The notes under the pieces are model-generated. The model was not told the origin of the DNA and ran no database searches. It was given only the letters and a program-made list of their open reading frames with translations. Of a stretch of 64,000 nucleotides of DNA, positions 34,366 to 45,189 are shown piece after piece (position 1 is the stretch's first letter; every line of letters begins with the position of its first letter). This stretch comes from Uloborus plumipes (lineage: Eukaryota > Arthropoda > Arachnida > Araneae > Uloboridae). The DNA lies in assembly GCA_038373865.1 (NCBI GenBank), contig JAXGGA010005546.1:1-64000 (forward strand). Reading direction: 5' to 3'. The translations under genes were made by a program, and so were the position numbers.

Positions 34366-36155
34366 GTTTTTAGCCTACTTTCCCGTTAAAAATAAAAAAA
34401 ACGAAAAAAGCATTAAAATTGGCTTAATGCATCTAAAAAATGTCGCCAAGTCCAAAAAATGTCGCCAAGTCCAAAAGATATCGCCAAGTAAAAAAAATAT
34501 CGCCAAGTAAAAAAAAGTCAAAAAGAAACAAAAAAATGAAATAAATATCGAAAAATTAAAAATTTGAAAGTAGGGTATTGAGATGGGGAATTTGTGTGTC
34601 TGTCGGTCGGTCGGTCGGTCTGTCTGTCCCCCCTAATAACTTTTGAATGAACATTCCGATTTGGACAAACTTTTTTTTGTTGGAAAGATCTCGGCGAGTA
34701 CAGCTCATTCCCATATTTGATTTTTTGATTTGAACAATTTTTGGTTCAACTTTGAGCCGTTCAAATAACCGGTCCCTCGATACTAACTTTTGAATGAACA
34801 GTCCGATTTGAACAAACTTTTTTTTGTTCGAAAGATCTTTTCAAGGCTACTTCATTCCCGTACCTACATTTTTGATTTGAACAATTTTTTTCGTTCAACA
34901 TTGAACCGTTCAAAAAACCGGTCCCGCGATACTAACTTTTGAATGAACAGTCCGATTTGAACAAACTTTTTTTTTGTTCGAAAGATCTTTTCAAGGATAC
35001 TTCATTCCCGTACCTACATTTTTGATTTGAACATTTTTTTCGTTCAACATTGAACCGTTCAAAAAAGCTCTCACACCTAATAACTTTTGAGTGAACAGTC
35101 CGATTTAAACAAACTTTTTTTTGTTCGAAAGATCTCGGCAAGGATGCTTCATTACCGTATTTAAATTTTCAATTTGAACATTTTTTTCGTTCAACATTGA
35201 ACCGTTCAAACAACCTTTCCCCACCTAATAACTTTTAAGTGAACCGTCGGAATTGAATAAACTTTTTTTTGTTCGAAAGATCTCGGAGAGGCTCCTTCCC
35301 ATATTTCACTTTTCAATTTGAACAATTTTTCGTTCAATGATGAACCGTTCAGAAAAAATTTTAACATGAGCGCCTACGGAGAAATTTAAATTGAATGTTG
35401 ATTCTGAACTTCAAGGCAGATTTCCTTCAAACTAACTTTGTAAGAAAATGGTTTGATAAATAATGTATTGTAAAGTACTTTTCTGAATAATCTTCTGTGA
35501 GGACTCTGATTCCGACTCCGACTCCGCAGACATGGCGGAAATGCAGTCTCAGAAAAAAATGACTGACTGGGCAGACGATTTTTTGTTTATTTATTTATTT
35601 GTTTTGTTTAATTTATTATTATTATGATTTTTTTTTTCAGACGATTTTTTTTCAGAGACATTTTTTTTTTTTTTTTTTTGTTAACAAAAATTTTTCATTC
35701 ACGAGAGCATTTTATTCTTTATTTATATTTAACAACTGGCAACGGATTAAAATTTATTTTACGGACATTTTATTAACGAACGAGTTTTTTTTTTTTTTTT
35801 CTTTCTTTGATAAAATGTGTTTTGAAGTTCTTTGTACTTTTATTTTATTTGTTTATTTTTTTTTCTTTTGAAAACGATTGTGGAATTTTTCTACGGAAGA
35901 ACTATAACAGTTACATTCTTTAAAAGGTGCGACAAAACTTAATTGACTCGTTTATTTAATTTTTACGTGTCTATTTCATCTGATGAGAGGGGTATATTTT
36001 GCTTTTAGAAATCAGCTTTAAGTACTATAGAGGTATGTTTGACATAATTTTCAATTTCAGATAATCAAGAGAATATTGATTAGATGCTAGAATGCCGAAG
36101 TCGATGTACGGGAAAGTAGGCTCGTTTAGTTCTTGACAGAACTTCTTGTTTTAGC
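34366..36155 (+). repeat. Unclassified interspersed repeat, partner of 15253-16697
   Basis: It matches the reverse complement of 15253-16697 from TTTTTAGCCTACTTTCCCG to AACTTCTTGTTTTAGC. It contains GACTCCGACTCC-type sequence (35500-35525), a (CGGT)n microsatellite near 34598-34620 and a five-unit 148-bp tandem array. No coding region is recognised. Confidence 0.7.
34637..35355 (+). repeat. Five-unit 148-bp tandem array
   Basis: The motif TAACTTTTGAATGAAC begins at 34637, 34784, 34933, 35081 and 35229, giving periods of 147, 149, 148 and 148 bp. Each unit also contains TTTTTTTTGTTCGAAAGATC and GTTCAACATTGAACCGTTC. The related copy at 15253-16697 carries a single unit. Confidence 0.85.
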
Positions 36156-37050
36156 TGTTTTAAACATGGACGCCAGCAGGGGGTGTATGGGGGTGCGCTT
36201 GCACCCCGCTGTCTCTTGGAAAAAATGTAGTACAAAAACTTGGGTGGGGGGGGGGTGGTTTTTTAGTGCAAAGAAAATTGCTTTGGCTAATTATCTTAGG
36301 GAAAAAAATTATTTTAATGATTTTTTGGACATGATAACCTCATCAAGTATACCGCAAAACGCCGCGAACTTTGTTATGAACATCTATAGTTGGGGAGAAT
36401 TGCAGAATCAACGCAATTATCTTTAAAGAGTATTTGTGTTTGTTTGCTTTTTTACAAAGATTTTTTGATAGTAGTATGCTTATTTCTTACACACTCATCT
36501 TTTTAAGCATGGGAATGGGTCCGAAATGATTTTCTCAAGTGCTGCTGCACTTGCATGAAAGTGTTTGAGAAAATAAACAGTCGTCTAGACACTTCAAAAT
36601 TAAAGTCATTCTTTTCTGAAACTAAATTTCTTATTTCAAGAGTAGAAATATGAATAAAACAGCGAAAAACTCTAAACCGGTAAAGAAAGTAGAATAAAAG
36701 CACTTAGTTTCGCAAGGGTTACATTTTTTCACGAGCCAGTAGTGATTACGAACATTTAAGTATCACGAAATATTTCAACTTTATATACATAGTCATATTC
36801 CTGTCGTATTTGTATAAAATATTACTAAGTTTTCAGCTCGAAATTACCGATATCTTAATTTTTGTAAATATTTTTAGCTCGCGTTGACTGTTTTAAAATT
36901 TTTAAACTGTGTCGTAGACTGCTGAAAGAATTTCTGCGACTGGGCCTGTTGTTTAGATTTCTCATATCAGCCGCGTCAACAAAACGATTATCATCAAAAT
37001 CTACATCAATTACAGTTGCCTTTTGTACTTTTACTTTCTTAAGACTACAA
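36156..37050. other. Intergenic sequence, nothing firm
   Basis: CAGGGGGTGTATGGGGGTGC near 36177 followed by GCACCCC looks like a transposon end, and a G run lies at 36241-36253. A matching opposite end was not found. Confidence 0.4.
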
Positions 37051-37056
37051 GACTTC

Positions 37057-37295
37057 CACCTTGTCTAGTGGCCAGAGAAATCTAACAGGAATAGGAAGGT
37101 CCCAGGTTTGAATCCCGGCTCAGACATGGACCTACTTTCACTTGATCTTGTCACTGTCAATTCTCTGTGTGTACATGTGTTGTGAATGGACGGCTATCCT
37201 ACAAACAGGTCCTATGGCATGTGTGTTGAGCTAAAACGGACTTCTACCTTAATGGTGCCCGTATAAACGGAAGCCGTACAAATTTCTACAGTGAA
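37057..37295 (+). mobile_element. tRNA-derived SINE, family 1
   Basis: The head has an A-box-like TTGTCTAGTGGC at 37061-37072 and a B-box GGTTTGAATCC at 37105-37115, spaced as in a tRNA. The body (GTGAATGGACGG, CCTATGGCATGTGTG, GGTGCCCGTA) is shared with 61455-61705. The head is shared with 44928-45055. SINEs of this sort are transcribed by RNA polymerase III and mobilised by LINEs (family knowledge). Confidence 0.72.
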
Positions 37296-37365
37296 TCGAG
37301 TCGACTCATCTGCAACGCCTTGGCTTTCCCTTGTAGCTTAAATAAAAACAAAAATAACGTCCACA

Positions 37366-37440
37366 AGCGAAAACTTCTATCAGTAAAGACACTTCAGCCT
37401 TGAAAACCAGGGGTCGTGAGTTCGATCCTCGTTGGTGGCT
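37366..37440 (+). repeat. tRNA-like relic
   Basis: GGGGTCGTGAGTTCGATCCTC near 37410-37430 has a B-box and T-arm character. The 5' half does not form a cloverleaf and no acceptor stem closes, so this is a SINE or pseudo-tRNA fragment rather than a functional tRNA. Confidence 0.35.
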
Positions 37441-37797
37441 GGAACAAGTGTAGGTTTTTTTCTGCTTCAAAATTACGAAATTCCATTTTTGAAACAATAT
37501 TTTCTAGGTGTGACTGAATATTTTGTAAGTTTTATTTTCCTTATTAACCCATAAATTATTATCTTTTTTTTTTTATTTTTACTTGAAAATGTTCATAAAC
37601 TGCTTCTGTTACCACGACTAGTGGCTGCAAGAAGTGTTGGTAGATTTTCTATTTTATAGTTAAGTAACTTCAAATTATTTTGCTAGATAAGCACGTTTTT
37701 TTTTCTTTTTTTTTAAATTTTAATTATTTCTTTCTATTTTAAATTATCATTTTTTCTCCTAATTCCTTTTTTCTCCTTTTAAATGCTTTTCTAACAA

Positions 37798-37853
37798 AAT
37801 TGTCAAAATTTTTTATTGCAAAAATCAAATGTTTAGTACAAAATAAAATATAT
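37798..37853 (+). repeat. Fragment of the piggyBac-like MITE
   Basis: TTGCAAAAATCAAATGTTTA and the adjoining GTACAAAATAAAATAT match 33590-33630 of the element at 33532-34074. Both termini are missing. Confidence 0.7.
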
Positions 37854-38124
37854 GTTCAAGACTAGAGAGTGTATATTAAGTGGGCGTTTTCCATCTGATG
37901 CCTGGAAAGTTACTATTTGGTAGTGTGTCGTTAGCTGAACAATTGAATAACCGATAATATCGTTTATGTTGCACAAAGCGGGGAGTTATAATAATGTGTG
38001 ACATTAGGAGCGTTTTCAGAAGAAAAAAAAAACGCCAACTCGTATCTCTGCTTGTTAAACATTACTAAAGAATTTGACTCGCCCCCCCCAAAAAAAAAAA
38101 TGAATGTTAATTTTTTTTAACAAA

Positions 38125-38540
38125 ATAAGTTTTTGAACAAGATTAAAAGTTTTATAAATGGAAGAATACTGTTCTAAGTACTTAAAATAAAACATTAAAA
38201 ATCAAGCAGTCAAATAATAATATTTAGCTATTCCAAAGCAATAAGTTCCGTAGTATAAAAATGGCAACAGCAATTTTGCAAAAAGAATTTTTTTTGCCAC
38301 CTTGGCATTTTCCACGTAAAAGCAAGCTATTGAACAAGCTTAAAATATCCATAAAAAGGAAGAATACTGAGCAAAACAGTTGAAACATAGTATAAAAAAT
38401 CAAAACAAGCAATCAAATAATAATACTTAAGACTTTAAAACGCAATAAAAATTGCGTTAAAATGTAAAATTGAGACATGAGGTATAAAAAATGGCAACAG
38501 CAATTTCAGCAGAGTGAATGTTTTCGCCATTTCGACACAT
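38125..38540 (+). repeat. Two-unit tandem duplication, period about 200-230 bp
   Basis: TTGAACAAG (38134 and 38331), GGAAGAATACTG (38160 and 38357), CAAATAATAATA (38212 and 38415) and ATGGCAACAGCAATTT (38261 and 38491) occur in the same order in both units. The spacing drifts from 197 to 230 bp because of indels. It is non-coding. Confidence 0.65.
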
Positions 38541-38574
38541 TCCACGGTATGGTAAAAAATATTTTTCTGCGCAG

Positions 38575-38890
38575 CACTATCATGACTGTCCAAAAGCAAT
38601 CCGACGTGGCAAGACTACTTTACTGACACAATTTACATTTCCCTGCAGGAAAAATATCATCTGCAAAAACAGCCTGTGTTGATTCTTTTCATTAACTCCT
38701 TTCCATAAATACATTAATCGTCTCCTCCAGGGTCGAAAGTGTCTGAAAAAAATGGCGTTGAGTTCTGGAGATTTACTTCTGCTAGCGAATCTGCCACAGA
38801 TAGTAGCGCCGGCGCTGTTGTAAACAAAGTAGCCCAAGTCGTATTTCTATCTTGTCCCAGAAAGGAACCAAGCTGTTGACAGCTTTACAG
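38575..38890. other. GC-richer segment with a 12-bp GC palindrome, unassigned
   Basis: AGCGCCGGCGCT at 38805-38816 is a perfect palindrome in AT-rich surroundings. A 23-codon plus-strand frame starts at the ATGGCG near 38751 and ends at the TAA near 38822. A minus-strand frame covers 38580-38837. Neither shows a known motif. It could be a promoter-proximal segment, an exon remnant or part of a repeat. Confidence 0.25.
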
Positions 38891-39479
38891 AATCAGAAAG
38901 AGATCATATTTTTTCCAGAAAAAAAGTTCTATGAATTTCTAAGAGAGTTCGTTTCCCTGGTGCATTTCTGTAACGAATTCCGAAACGTACAGTCCATTTT
39001 GGGTAACGCTCCCACCATTTTTCCAGTTTAAACCATTTCTTGTAAGAAAAAACAAGTTTATTTGGTAAAAAGTTTCATGAATTGACACAAGTAGCTTCGA
39101 TTTTCGAACTTTCCACTGCTGCGAAATGTATTTTTAGCTACCAGTTGAAGGTATATCCAACGTTTTTAATAACTGTTTCGCTTTCAACTCGATTACGGCT
39201 GTTTTAATTGAACTCTACTCCAAATAAGAACATATTGCAGCCTCCGAATACCAAACAACTAAATTTTCCTTTCAATGAATTAAATCTCAGCCTCATTTGT
39301 TTCCCCATCGTATTGTTTGAATTACGTTACAACGAACAACATTAGCTGTTCCTTGACGTTACTTGTAACGGGAGGTCACTATAACACTCATGCTTTTTAG
39401 CAAAAATTTTTAGATTATCTTTTAAACTTCACATACATATTGTTAATTTTTCAAAATATTTCAAAGTTTTTCGTTATCA
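38891..39479. other. Intergenic sequence, nothing recognised
   Basis: No terminal repeats or coding features are supported. Confidence 0.45.
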
Positions 39480-39481
39480 TA

Positions 39482-40042
39482 TGAGGGCTGCTAGAAAACT
39501 CTCCACTCCCTTTTTCTTTGTGTGAAAACTCGATTGATATAAATCAAGCGCGCTTGCATGAGTCGACTTTGAGCCTTTCTTCTCATGAACAAATTTTTCC
39601 TGTTTGCCAATAGCGTCAGCCGCCCGCAAGCAGAGCTTGATTGACAGAAAGTGTAGTGCTCTCGTCGGAGTTTTTGAATTTCAAGTTAACCTTTTTTTCA
39701 TAAAAAATGGCAAAATCAAGCACTGAGAAATTGTCACGGAAAGCCACTTGCATCTTTGAATGGTTTCCACTTGACTTTTGCCTAGTTTCTGGTAAAAATT
39801 TGATGCTGTTGCTCAGCTCCAGTTTCTTAGGCATTTTTCTGGAAATAAAGAAAACTCCGATGGGAGCACTACACTTTACGTCAGTCGAACTCAGTTTGCG
39901 AACTGACGGTACTGACAGACGGGAAAAAACCCACGTATGAGTAGAAAGCACCAAAGTTGACTCGTGCAAGCGCTCTTGATTTATATCCATCAGGTTTTTG
40001 CACAAATGAAAAAAAGGTTAGATACTTTTCTAACAGCCCTCT
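39482..40042. mobile_element. mariner-like MITE with TA flanks
   Basis: TGAGGGCTGCTAGAAAA at the left is mirrored by TTTTCTAACAGCCCTCT ending at 40042, and TA lies at 39480-39481 and 40043-40044. Open frames on both strands (39616-40005 minus, 39707-39940 plus) overlap each other and show no transposase motif. The last 35 bp of the element and its downstream flank recur at 44110-44145. Confidence 0.78.
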
Positions 40043-41113
40043 TACACGATGACTAACTTATTACGAAAACTGCCTCAAAATTTAGTTGAAAGTCTCTAAA
40101 AGGAAAAGCTTGAGACTAAAAAAATTTGATAGTGGTCAGTGACCAGTAAACCTAAAAAAGTTAGTGGCCACTTTGGCGTTGTTGGTGGCCACTTTGAACC
40201 AAAAGCTCCAAAATTATAATCCAACTTTACTTCATTCAGCATATAGTAACATTTCACTATGTAATTGCATATACCTTGACTAAATTACTATATATAAAAG
40301 AAATATGTTAAAAAAAAACAAAAAAAAACTCACAAACCTTCTCTGAAAAGGAAATTTTTTTATTTTAAAATCCAATTAATAAGACATTGTGCAAATTCAA
40401 CAAAAATTAAACGCATCTGCATACTTGAAGTTTAAAAAACATTTCATTTAATTTGCTGATTAATCGTAAATTTGGTCATCTTTAACGATTTTTCTAACAA
40501 AGCTTCATTGTGCATTTTCTAGAAGATTGAACTTATGTAGTTAAAGGTTTTGCACTGCAGATGAGTTGATTTTCTCCCCAAGTTCATACTGGCAGCTAAT
40601 GACGATGCTAACAGCCATTTTCTTCTCATAAATGGCACAATACGTCGGCAGTTTATATTTTTGTTCAGAAAAAAAGTAGGTCGCAATTTTGGCCAGAAAC
40701 ATAACATATTGGCATTTATAGTCGCCAAAAAAAAAAGTTTTAGTCGCCACTGGCTAGTGGCGACCGCAAGTCTCGACCTTTACTAAAAGTATTTTTAGAT
40801 TTTATTCCTTGACATTCTCAAGTTTCACACCTCAACCTTATTTCTCTCCATTTCAACTTTCCATGCATTAAGATAATCTTCAAAATGACTTTATTTTGAA
40901 GGTAAATATTAGCACACGTGCTTCTCCTAAGATGTCTTTACTCAGCTAATTAAAGACAAGCACGAAGATAAGTATTTCTCCCATTTATGACTATCTTGGA
41001 AGAAAACCTATCCCATATTCCGGGATCTTGAGTAGAGGAATTTATCCAGCAAACACGATTCCGACAAAAAATATAACTTCCCCTACGAGTGAGTAACACT
41101 ATTTTCCCCGCTA
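40027..41113 (+). repeat. Segmental duplicate of 44107-44527, interrupted by a hAT element
   Basis: From AGATACTTTTCTAACAGCCC to TATTTTCCCCGCTATA the sequence parallels 44107-44527, except that 40104-40782 plus one 8-bp duplication is extra here. Shared marks include TTCCTTGACATTCTCAAG, AGATGTCTTTAC, and CAGCAAACACGATTCCGAC. Confidence 0.85.
40104..40782 (+). mobile_element. hAT-like element, family 2, with an empty site in the window
   Basis: The flanks are CTAAAAGG (40096-40103) and CTAAAAGT (40783-40790). The ends are AAAAGCTTGAGACT and, inward from the right, TAAAGGTCGAGACTTGCGG. The right end contains a GTCGCCACTGGC/GCTAGTGGCGAC hairpin. The duplicate locus near 44190 reads TTTAAAAGG straight into TTTTTAAATTTTATTCC without the insert. 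A second copy lies at 49443-50388. No transposase is present. Confidence 0.88.
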
Positions 41114-41156
41114 TAAGTTTGACGTGTCTGTGTATTTGTATATCTGTGTGTGGCAC

Positions 41157-42705
41157 TAGGGTGGTCACAAGTAACATGGGGAAATTTTTTTTTCAACTAA
41201 TCTTTTGCGGCACCCCCCTAAAATGTGCCAATGGGCTAGAAAATGAGATTTGCAAAGTTTTAGCTTAATCGGATAATATTAACACGTGCCGCAATGAGGG
41301 TAAAGTTAAGAAAAACAACGATTTTTAGCCAAAAATTGTAGTTTTTACTCTGTAAAACCAAAACTACTGATCCTAGAAGCTTTATTTTGGTCTCATTTTG
41401 TAGGAAATTTTATTTTCTTTAAGTCTAATCTTATTTAAAGTTTCGAAAAAAATGATTAAATATTTTTCAGAATTTTCACAAGTCAGGCTGCAACGCAAAT
41501 CCTCGAAATTGCAAGTAACATGGGGAAATTTTTTTTTTTAACTAATCTTTTGAGGCACCCCCGTAAAATGTGCCAATAGACTAGAAAATGAGATTTGAAA
41601 AGTTTTAGCTTAATCGGATAATATTAACACGTGCCTCAAAGTGGGTAAAGTTACGAAAAACAGCGATTTTTAGTCAAAAATCGTAGTTTTTCCTCTGTAA
41701 AACCAAAACTATTCATCTTAGAAGCTTTATTTTGGTCTCATTTTGTAGGAAATTTCATTCTCATTAAGTGCTAAAGAGTAGTAAAATGATGTTAAATAAT
41801 TTAACAGTATAAGTATAAAGGTGCATTAGCTTTTGTTGTCATTTTAACTCTTTGCTTTCCGTCTTAACCCCTTAATTCCTCTATTTTAACACAGAAATTC
41901 GTTTCATTTATTTCTAAACTACCGCGAAAATACCCCTTTTTTAATTGACAAAGTAAATCCAACAATAAGCAAATAAATGTAATTGAATATTGTAATGCTT
42001 TTAGGTTTTTGCATGAAAATTTCTTATTTTTGATACACTCTACGATTTAACCTGAAAAATGCCAAATAAATACTTTGGACATGATAGCAAAAATGAATGG
42101 GATAGCACTTAATGAGAATGAAATTTCCTACAAAATGAGACCAAAATAAAGTTTCTAAGATGAATAGTTTTGGTTTTACAGAGGAAAAACTACGATTTTT
42201 GGCTAAAAATCGCTGTTTTTCGTAACTTTACCCACTTTGAGGAACGTGTTAATATTATCCGATTAGAGCTAAAACTTTTCAAATCTGATTTTCTAGTCTA
42301 TTGGCACATTTTAGGGGGGTGCCTCAAAAGATTAGTTGAAAAAAAAATTCCCATGTTACTTGCAATTTCGAGGATTTGCGTTGCAGCCTGACTTGTGAAA
42401 ATTCTGAAAAATATTTAATCATTTTTTTCGAAACTTTAAATAAGATTAGACTTAACGAAAATAAGATTTCCTACAAAATGAGACCAAAATAAAGCTTCTA
42501 GGATCAGTAGTTTTGGTTTTACAAACTAAAAACTACAATTTTTGGCTAAAAAACGCTGTTTTTCTTAACTTTACCCTCTTTGCGGCACGTGTTAATATTA
42601 TCCGATTAAACTAAAACTTTGCAAATCTCATTTTCTAGCCCATTGGCACATTTTAGGGGGGTGCCTCAAAAGAAATTCGAAAATTGATTTTTTGTGACCA
42701 CCCTA
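41157..42705. mobile_element. Foldback-like element: 0.6-kb inverted arms, 9-bp duplication
   Basis: The element starts TAGGGTGGTCACAA and ends TTGTGACCACCCTA. The nonamer GTGTGGCAC flanks it at 41148-41156 and 42706-42714. The inverted arms span about 41157-41772 and 42104-42705, with a spacer of about 331 bp. Each arm is itself a tandem repeat of about 344 bp (CAAGTAACATGGGG at 41168 and 41512). Long internally repeated arms and a 9-bp duplication match the Foldback description in Drosophila and some Mutator-like elements (family knowledge). No transposase frame is present; the 222-bp ORF at 42170-42391 lies wholly in an arm. Confidence 0.85.
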
Positions 42706-42971
42706 GTGTGGCACTCTAGCGCCTAAACGGATGGATTGATTTTGATTTTTTTTTTTTTTGATAGGAGAGTTTATCAGAAGTGTTCTTTTCTTGGTCGCAT
42801 CTTCGGGTGAGATTAATTTATGATTGTTGAAGTGAAAACATTCTTGAAAATTTATAATAAAAGAACCAAAAGAAAGAGAAAATTTTTCTGCGTCTGATAG
42901 AATATGTTTTTAACTTCCATGTTATATAGAACTCGAATCATAGCGTTTTTTCAAATACGGCTAAGCCATTA

Positions 42972-43996
42972 TCTACTTATATTAAAAACTGAGTATCTAT
43001 CTTTCTTTCTAACTATCTATCTATGTCACGCTTCTTTCTCCTGAGCGCCAATGAACTGAAAGTCGAACCAGGTACCGATAGAAAGGTAATTTTTCAGGCT
43101 TCATTAGTTTCAATTTATACAATTATGCGATTTTAATTAGCGAAGATATCAATTAATAAGTAGTCAAATTTAAAGCGATTAAGCCTAATAAATGATTAAA
43201 TATGAAATCCATTGTTGCAAAACGTATGGTTGCTAAGAAACAGTAATAACAATGATAATGAGAATTTTGAATGAAGGCTTAACTAAATCAAACACGAAAC
43301 TCATAAGCGGGTCACGTACGTTGTATTTTTATCGCTAGCTACTTGTAATATTTTGAAACATTCATTTGTTGAAAAGCCATCTACTTATATTAAAAACTGA
43401 GTATCTATGTCTCCTTTTATCCTTTGAGCAAGGTGAAATTACTGAAACTTTCCACACCATCTTGAAGACGCGAAGCATCTCAATAATTCGAATGATTTTT
43501 TTGATGCAAGAAAAAAGTAAAGGCGTGAAGCGCCTGTTAGCGAGCCGCCTTGGCGAGGAGTAGTTTCTTGAAATTTTCCTCACTACTTTCAAGGCACGAA
43601 GTGCCCGTGCAACGCCGGGCCACGTGCGTGGTATGTCTTGAAACCTTATGAACATTAAATTATATCAAATAATATAACGTCAGAATGAGGTAAAAGTTAG
43701 AGAGGGGCACGTTATGCATCAACATGCCGCAGGAAGCTAATCTAGCTGCCCTGGCAGCTAGTATATTTGTAAAAGTGTTTTCAGACAGTATGAATAGTAA
43801 AATGCATAAATATAGTGTCATATGAAGTCATTTATTTTTTATTCAAGCATACAAATACGATGTCGCTAAAGTGGCAAATTACTACACCGCTTCAACTAGA
43901 ATAATTTTACTTCAGAGGGTTGGAATGAATTTAAATTTATTCAGTGGACTTCCTTCCCATTTAAATGCACGGGCATCGCCGTGCGGGTACTGCTAG
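42972..43996 (+). mobile_element. Non-autonomous Helitron
   Basis: The 5' end is TCTACTTATATTAAAAACTG preceded by A. The 3' end has the hairpin GCACGGGCATCGCCGTGC (43967-43984), then GGGTACTG and the terminal CTAG (43993-43996) followed by T. These are the TC...CTRR ends, 3' hairpin and A-T target of Helitrons. A second 5' end with nearly the same sequence starts at 43380, so this interval probably contains two related copies, one nested or in tandem. No Rep/helicase is present. Confidence 0.68.
43380..43630 (+). mobile_element. Second, decayed Helitron copy inside 42972-43996
   Basis: It starts TCTACTTATATTAAAAACTG after an A, exactly like 42972. A GC hairpin GCCCG...CGGGC lies at 43603-43620, followed by CACGTGCGTGG where a CTAG would be expected. 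An alternative end is the CTAG at 43758-43761 followed by T. The 3' limit is therefore uncertain. Confidence 0.45.
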
Positions 43997-44106
43997 TTTA
44001 AGCATTTAAAAACCGATGCCATTGTTGACAAACAAAGAAAGAAAACTCAATGATTTAAAATGTTAGTCTGTTGCCAGTTTCTATTTGTTAACAATTAAAA
44101 TACTTG

Positions 44107-44527
44107 TAAGGTCAGATACTTTTCTAACAACCCTCTTATATGAAGACTATGAAACGTTAAAACGGAAACAATCTCAAAATTTGGTGGAAAGTCTTTAAAA
44201 GGTTTTTAAATTTTATTCCTTGACATTCTCAAGTTTCACCCTCAACCTTGTTTCCCTCCATTCCAACACTTTCCATGCTTTAGCTAATCTTTAAAATAAC
44301 TTATTTGAAGGTAAATATTAGCACACGTCCTTCTCCTAAGATGTCTTTACCTAGCTAATTGAAGACGCCACGAAGATAAGTATTTCTCCTTATAACCATC
44401 TCGGATGGAAACCTATCCCCACTCCCATATTCCGGGGGCTTGAATGGGGGAATTTATCCAGCAAACACGATTCCGACAAAAAATATAACTTCCCCTATGA
44501 GCGAGTAATACTATCTTCCCCGCTATC
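44107..44527 (+). repeat. Segmental duplicate of 40027-41113 with the empty site
   Basis: It begins with the last part of the mariner-like MITE (AGATACTTTTCTAACAACCC) and runs to TATCTTCCCCGCTATC. It lacks the 679-bp hAT insertion, so the duplication predates that insertion but postdates the mariner insertion. Confidence 0.82.
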
Positions 44528-44920
44528 ACTGCGGCCACAGCGAAAGGGGAAATTGTGTCATTATGCATTCATTGGCGGTGATTCCGCTGAAAGTTGAGAA
44601 GATAAATTTCGTCCATTTATATTCAGACGATATTTTAGGCAGTCTGAGATCTGGGGACTGCTGCCAAATTGGAGTGTTGTGTTTTGCGTTCTTTGCATAG
44701 TTCGATTAAGACACTTCCCTGGTGTGAAGATTTTTTTTTCTTGTGATAAATTGTTGCTGATGATGACGATTTTTGGCTTTGTTTTTCGTTTCGTTTGAGA
44801 GAAGTGATTGTAAAACTAAACATAATTTAAAGGTAACGTGTATTGTCAATGAGGTGTTTTAAATTGAGTTACAATTGCGGTGAACTGATCACCAACATCA
44901 CTGTAAAAATAATTCAAGGC
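44528..44920. other. Intergenic sequence, nothing firm
   Basis: No supported exon, SINE or terminal repeat. A small open frame at 44635-44823 (minus) is low-complexity. Confidence 0.4.
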
Positions 44921-44927
44921 CGGCCGG

Positions 44928-45055
44928 CCACCTTGTCTAGTGGTCAGAGGAGTCTGACCGGGATGAGGAAGTCTCGGGTTCGAATCCCATGTCCTGGGCA
45001 CGGCGGTACTTTCTCTCTCTTCGGTTCTCATCCTTTCTCTGTGTGAAATACTTCA
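44928..45055 (+). mobile_element. tRNA-derived SINE, family 1, head only
   Basis: CCACCTTGTCTAGTGGTCAG matches the head at 37057, and the B-box GGTTCGAATCC is at 44977-44987. The sequence follows the family to TCCTTTCTCTGTGTGAA and then leaves it, so the copy is 3'-truncated. The head resembles tRNA-Glu/Asp-type A-boxes (inference). Confidence 0.7.
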
Positions 45056-45079
45056 TATGAAAACGCTTCGGACGTTTTG

Positions 45080-45187
45080 AAACTGGTAGCTAAACATAAT
45101 TTTCTCATCAGTGGAAGTTTTTATTCATGTAACATGCAGAATTCATTAAATATTTTTGCATAGATTTTTGATTTATACAGGAAAATG
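45080..45187 (+). repeat. Small repeat shared with 19730-19842
   Basis: GAAACTGGTAGCTAAACATA through TTTATACAGGAAAAT parallels 19734-19842 with mismatches. No ends could be defined. Confidence 0.5.
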
Positions 45188-45189
45188 GT

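Noticed and set aside
34637..35355. Regular repeats as a CRISPR-like array
   Set aside because: Units are contiguous 148-bp tandem repeats without unique spacers, and the genome is eukaryotic.
37366..37440. Functional tRNA gene
   Set aside because: Only the T-arm half is tRNA-like; no D-arm or acceptor stem closes.
38580..38837. 85-codon minus-strand frame as a coding exon
   Set aside because: No motif or supporting splice partner was found and it starts at a non-ATG codon; kept only as an unassigned GC-richer segment.
39616..40005. 129-codon frame inside the mariner-like MITE as a transposase
   Set aside because: It lacks the HTH and D,D(34)D motifs of mariner transposases and overlaps an opposite-strand frame.
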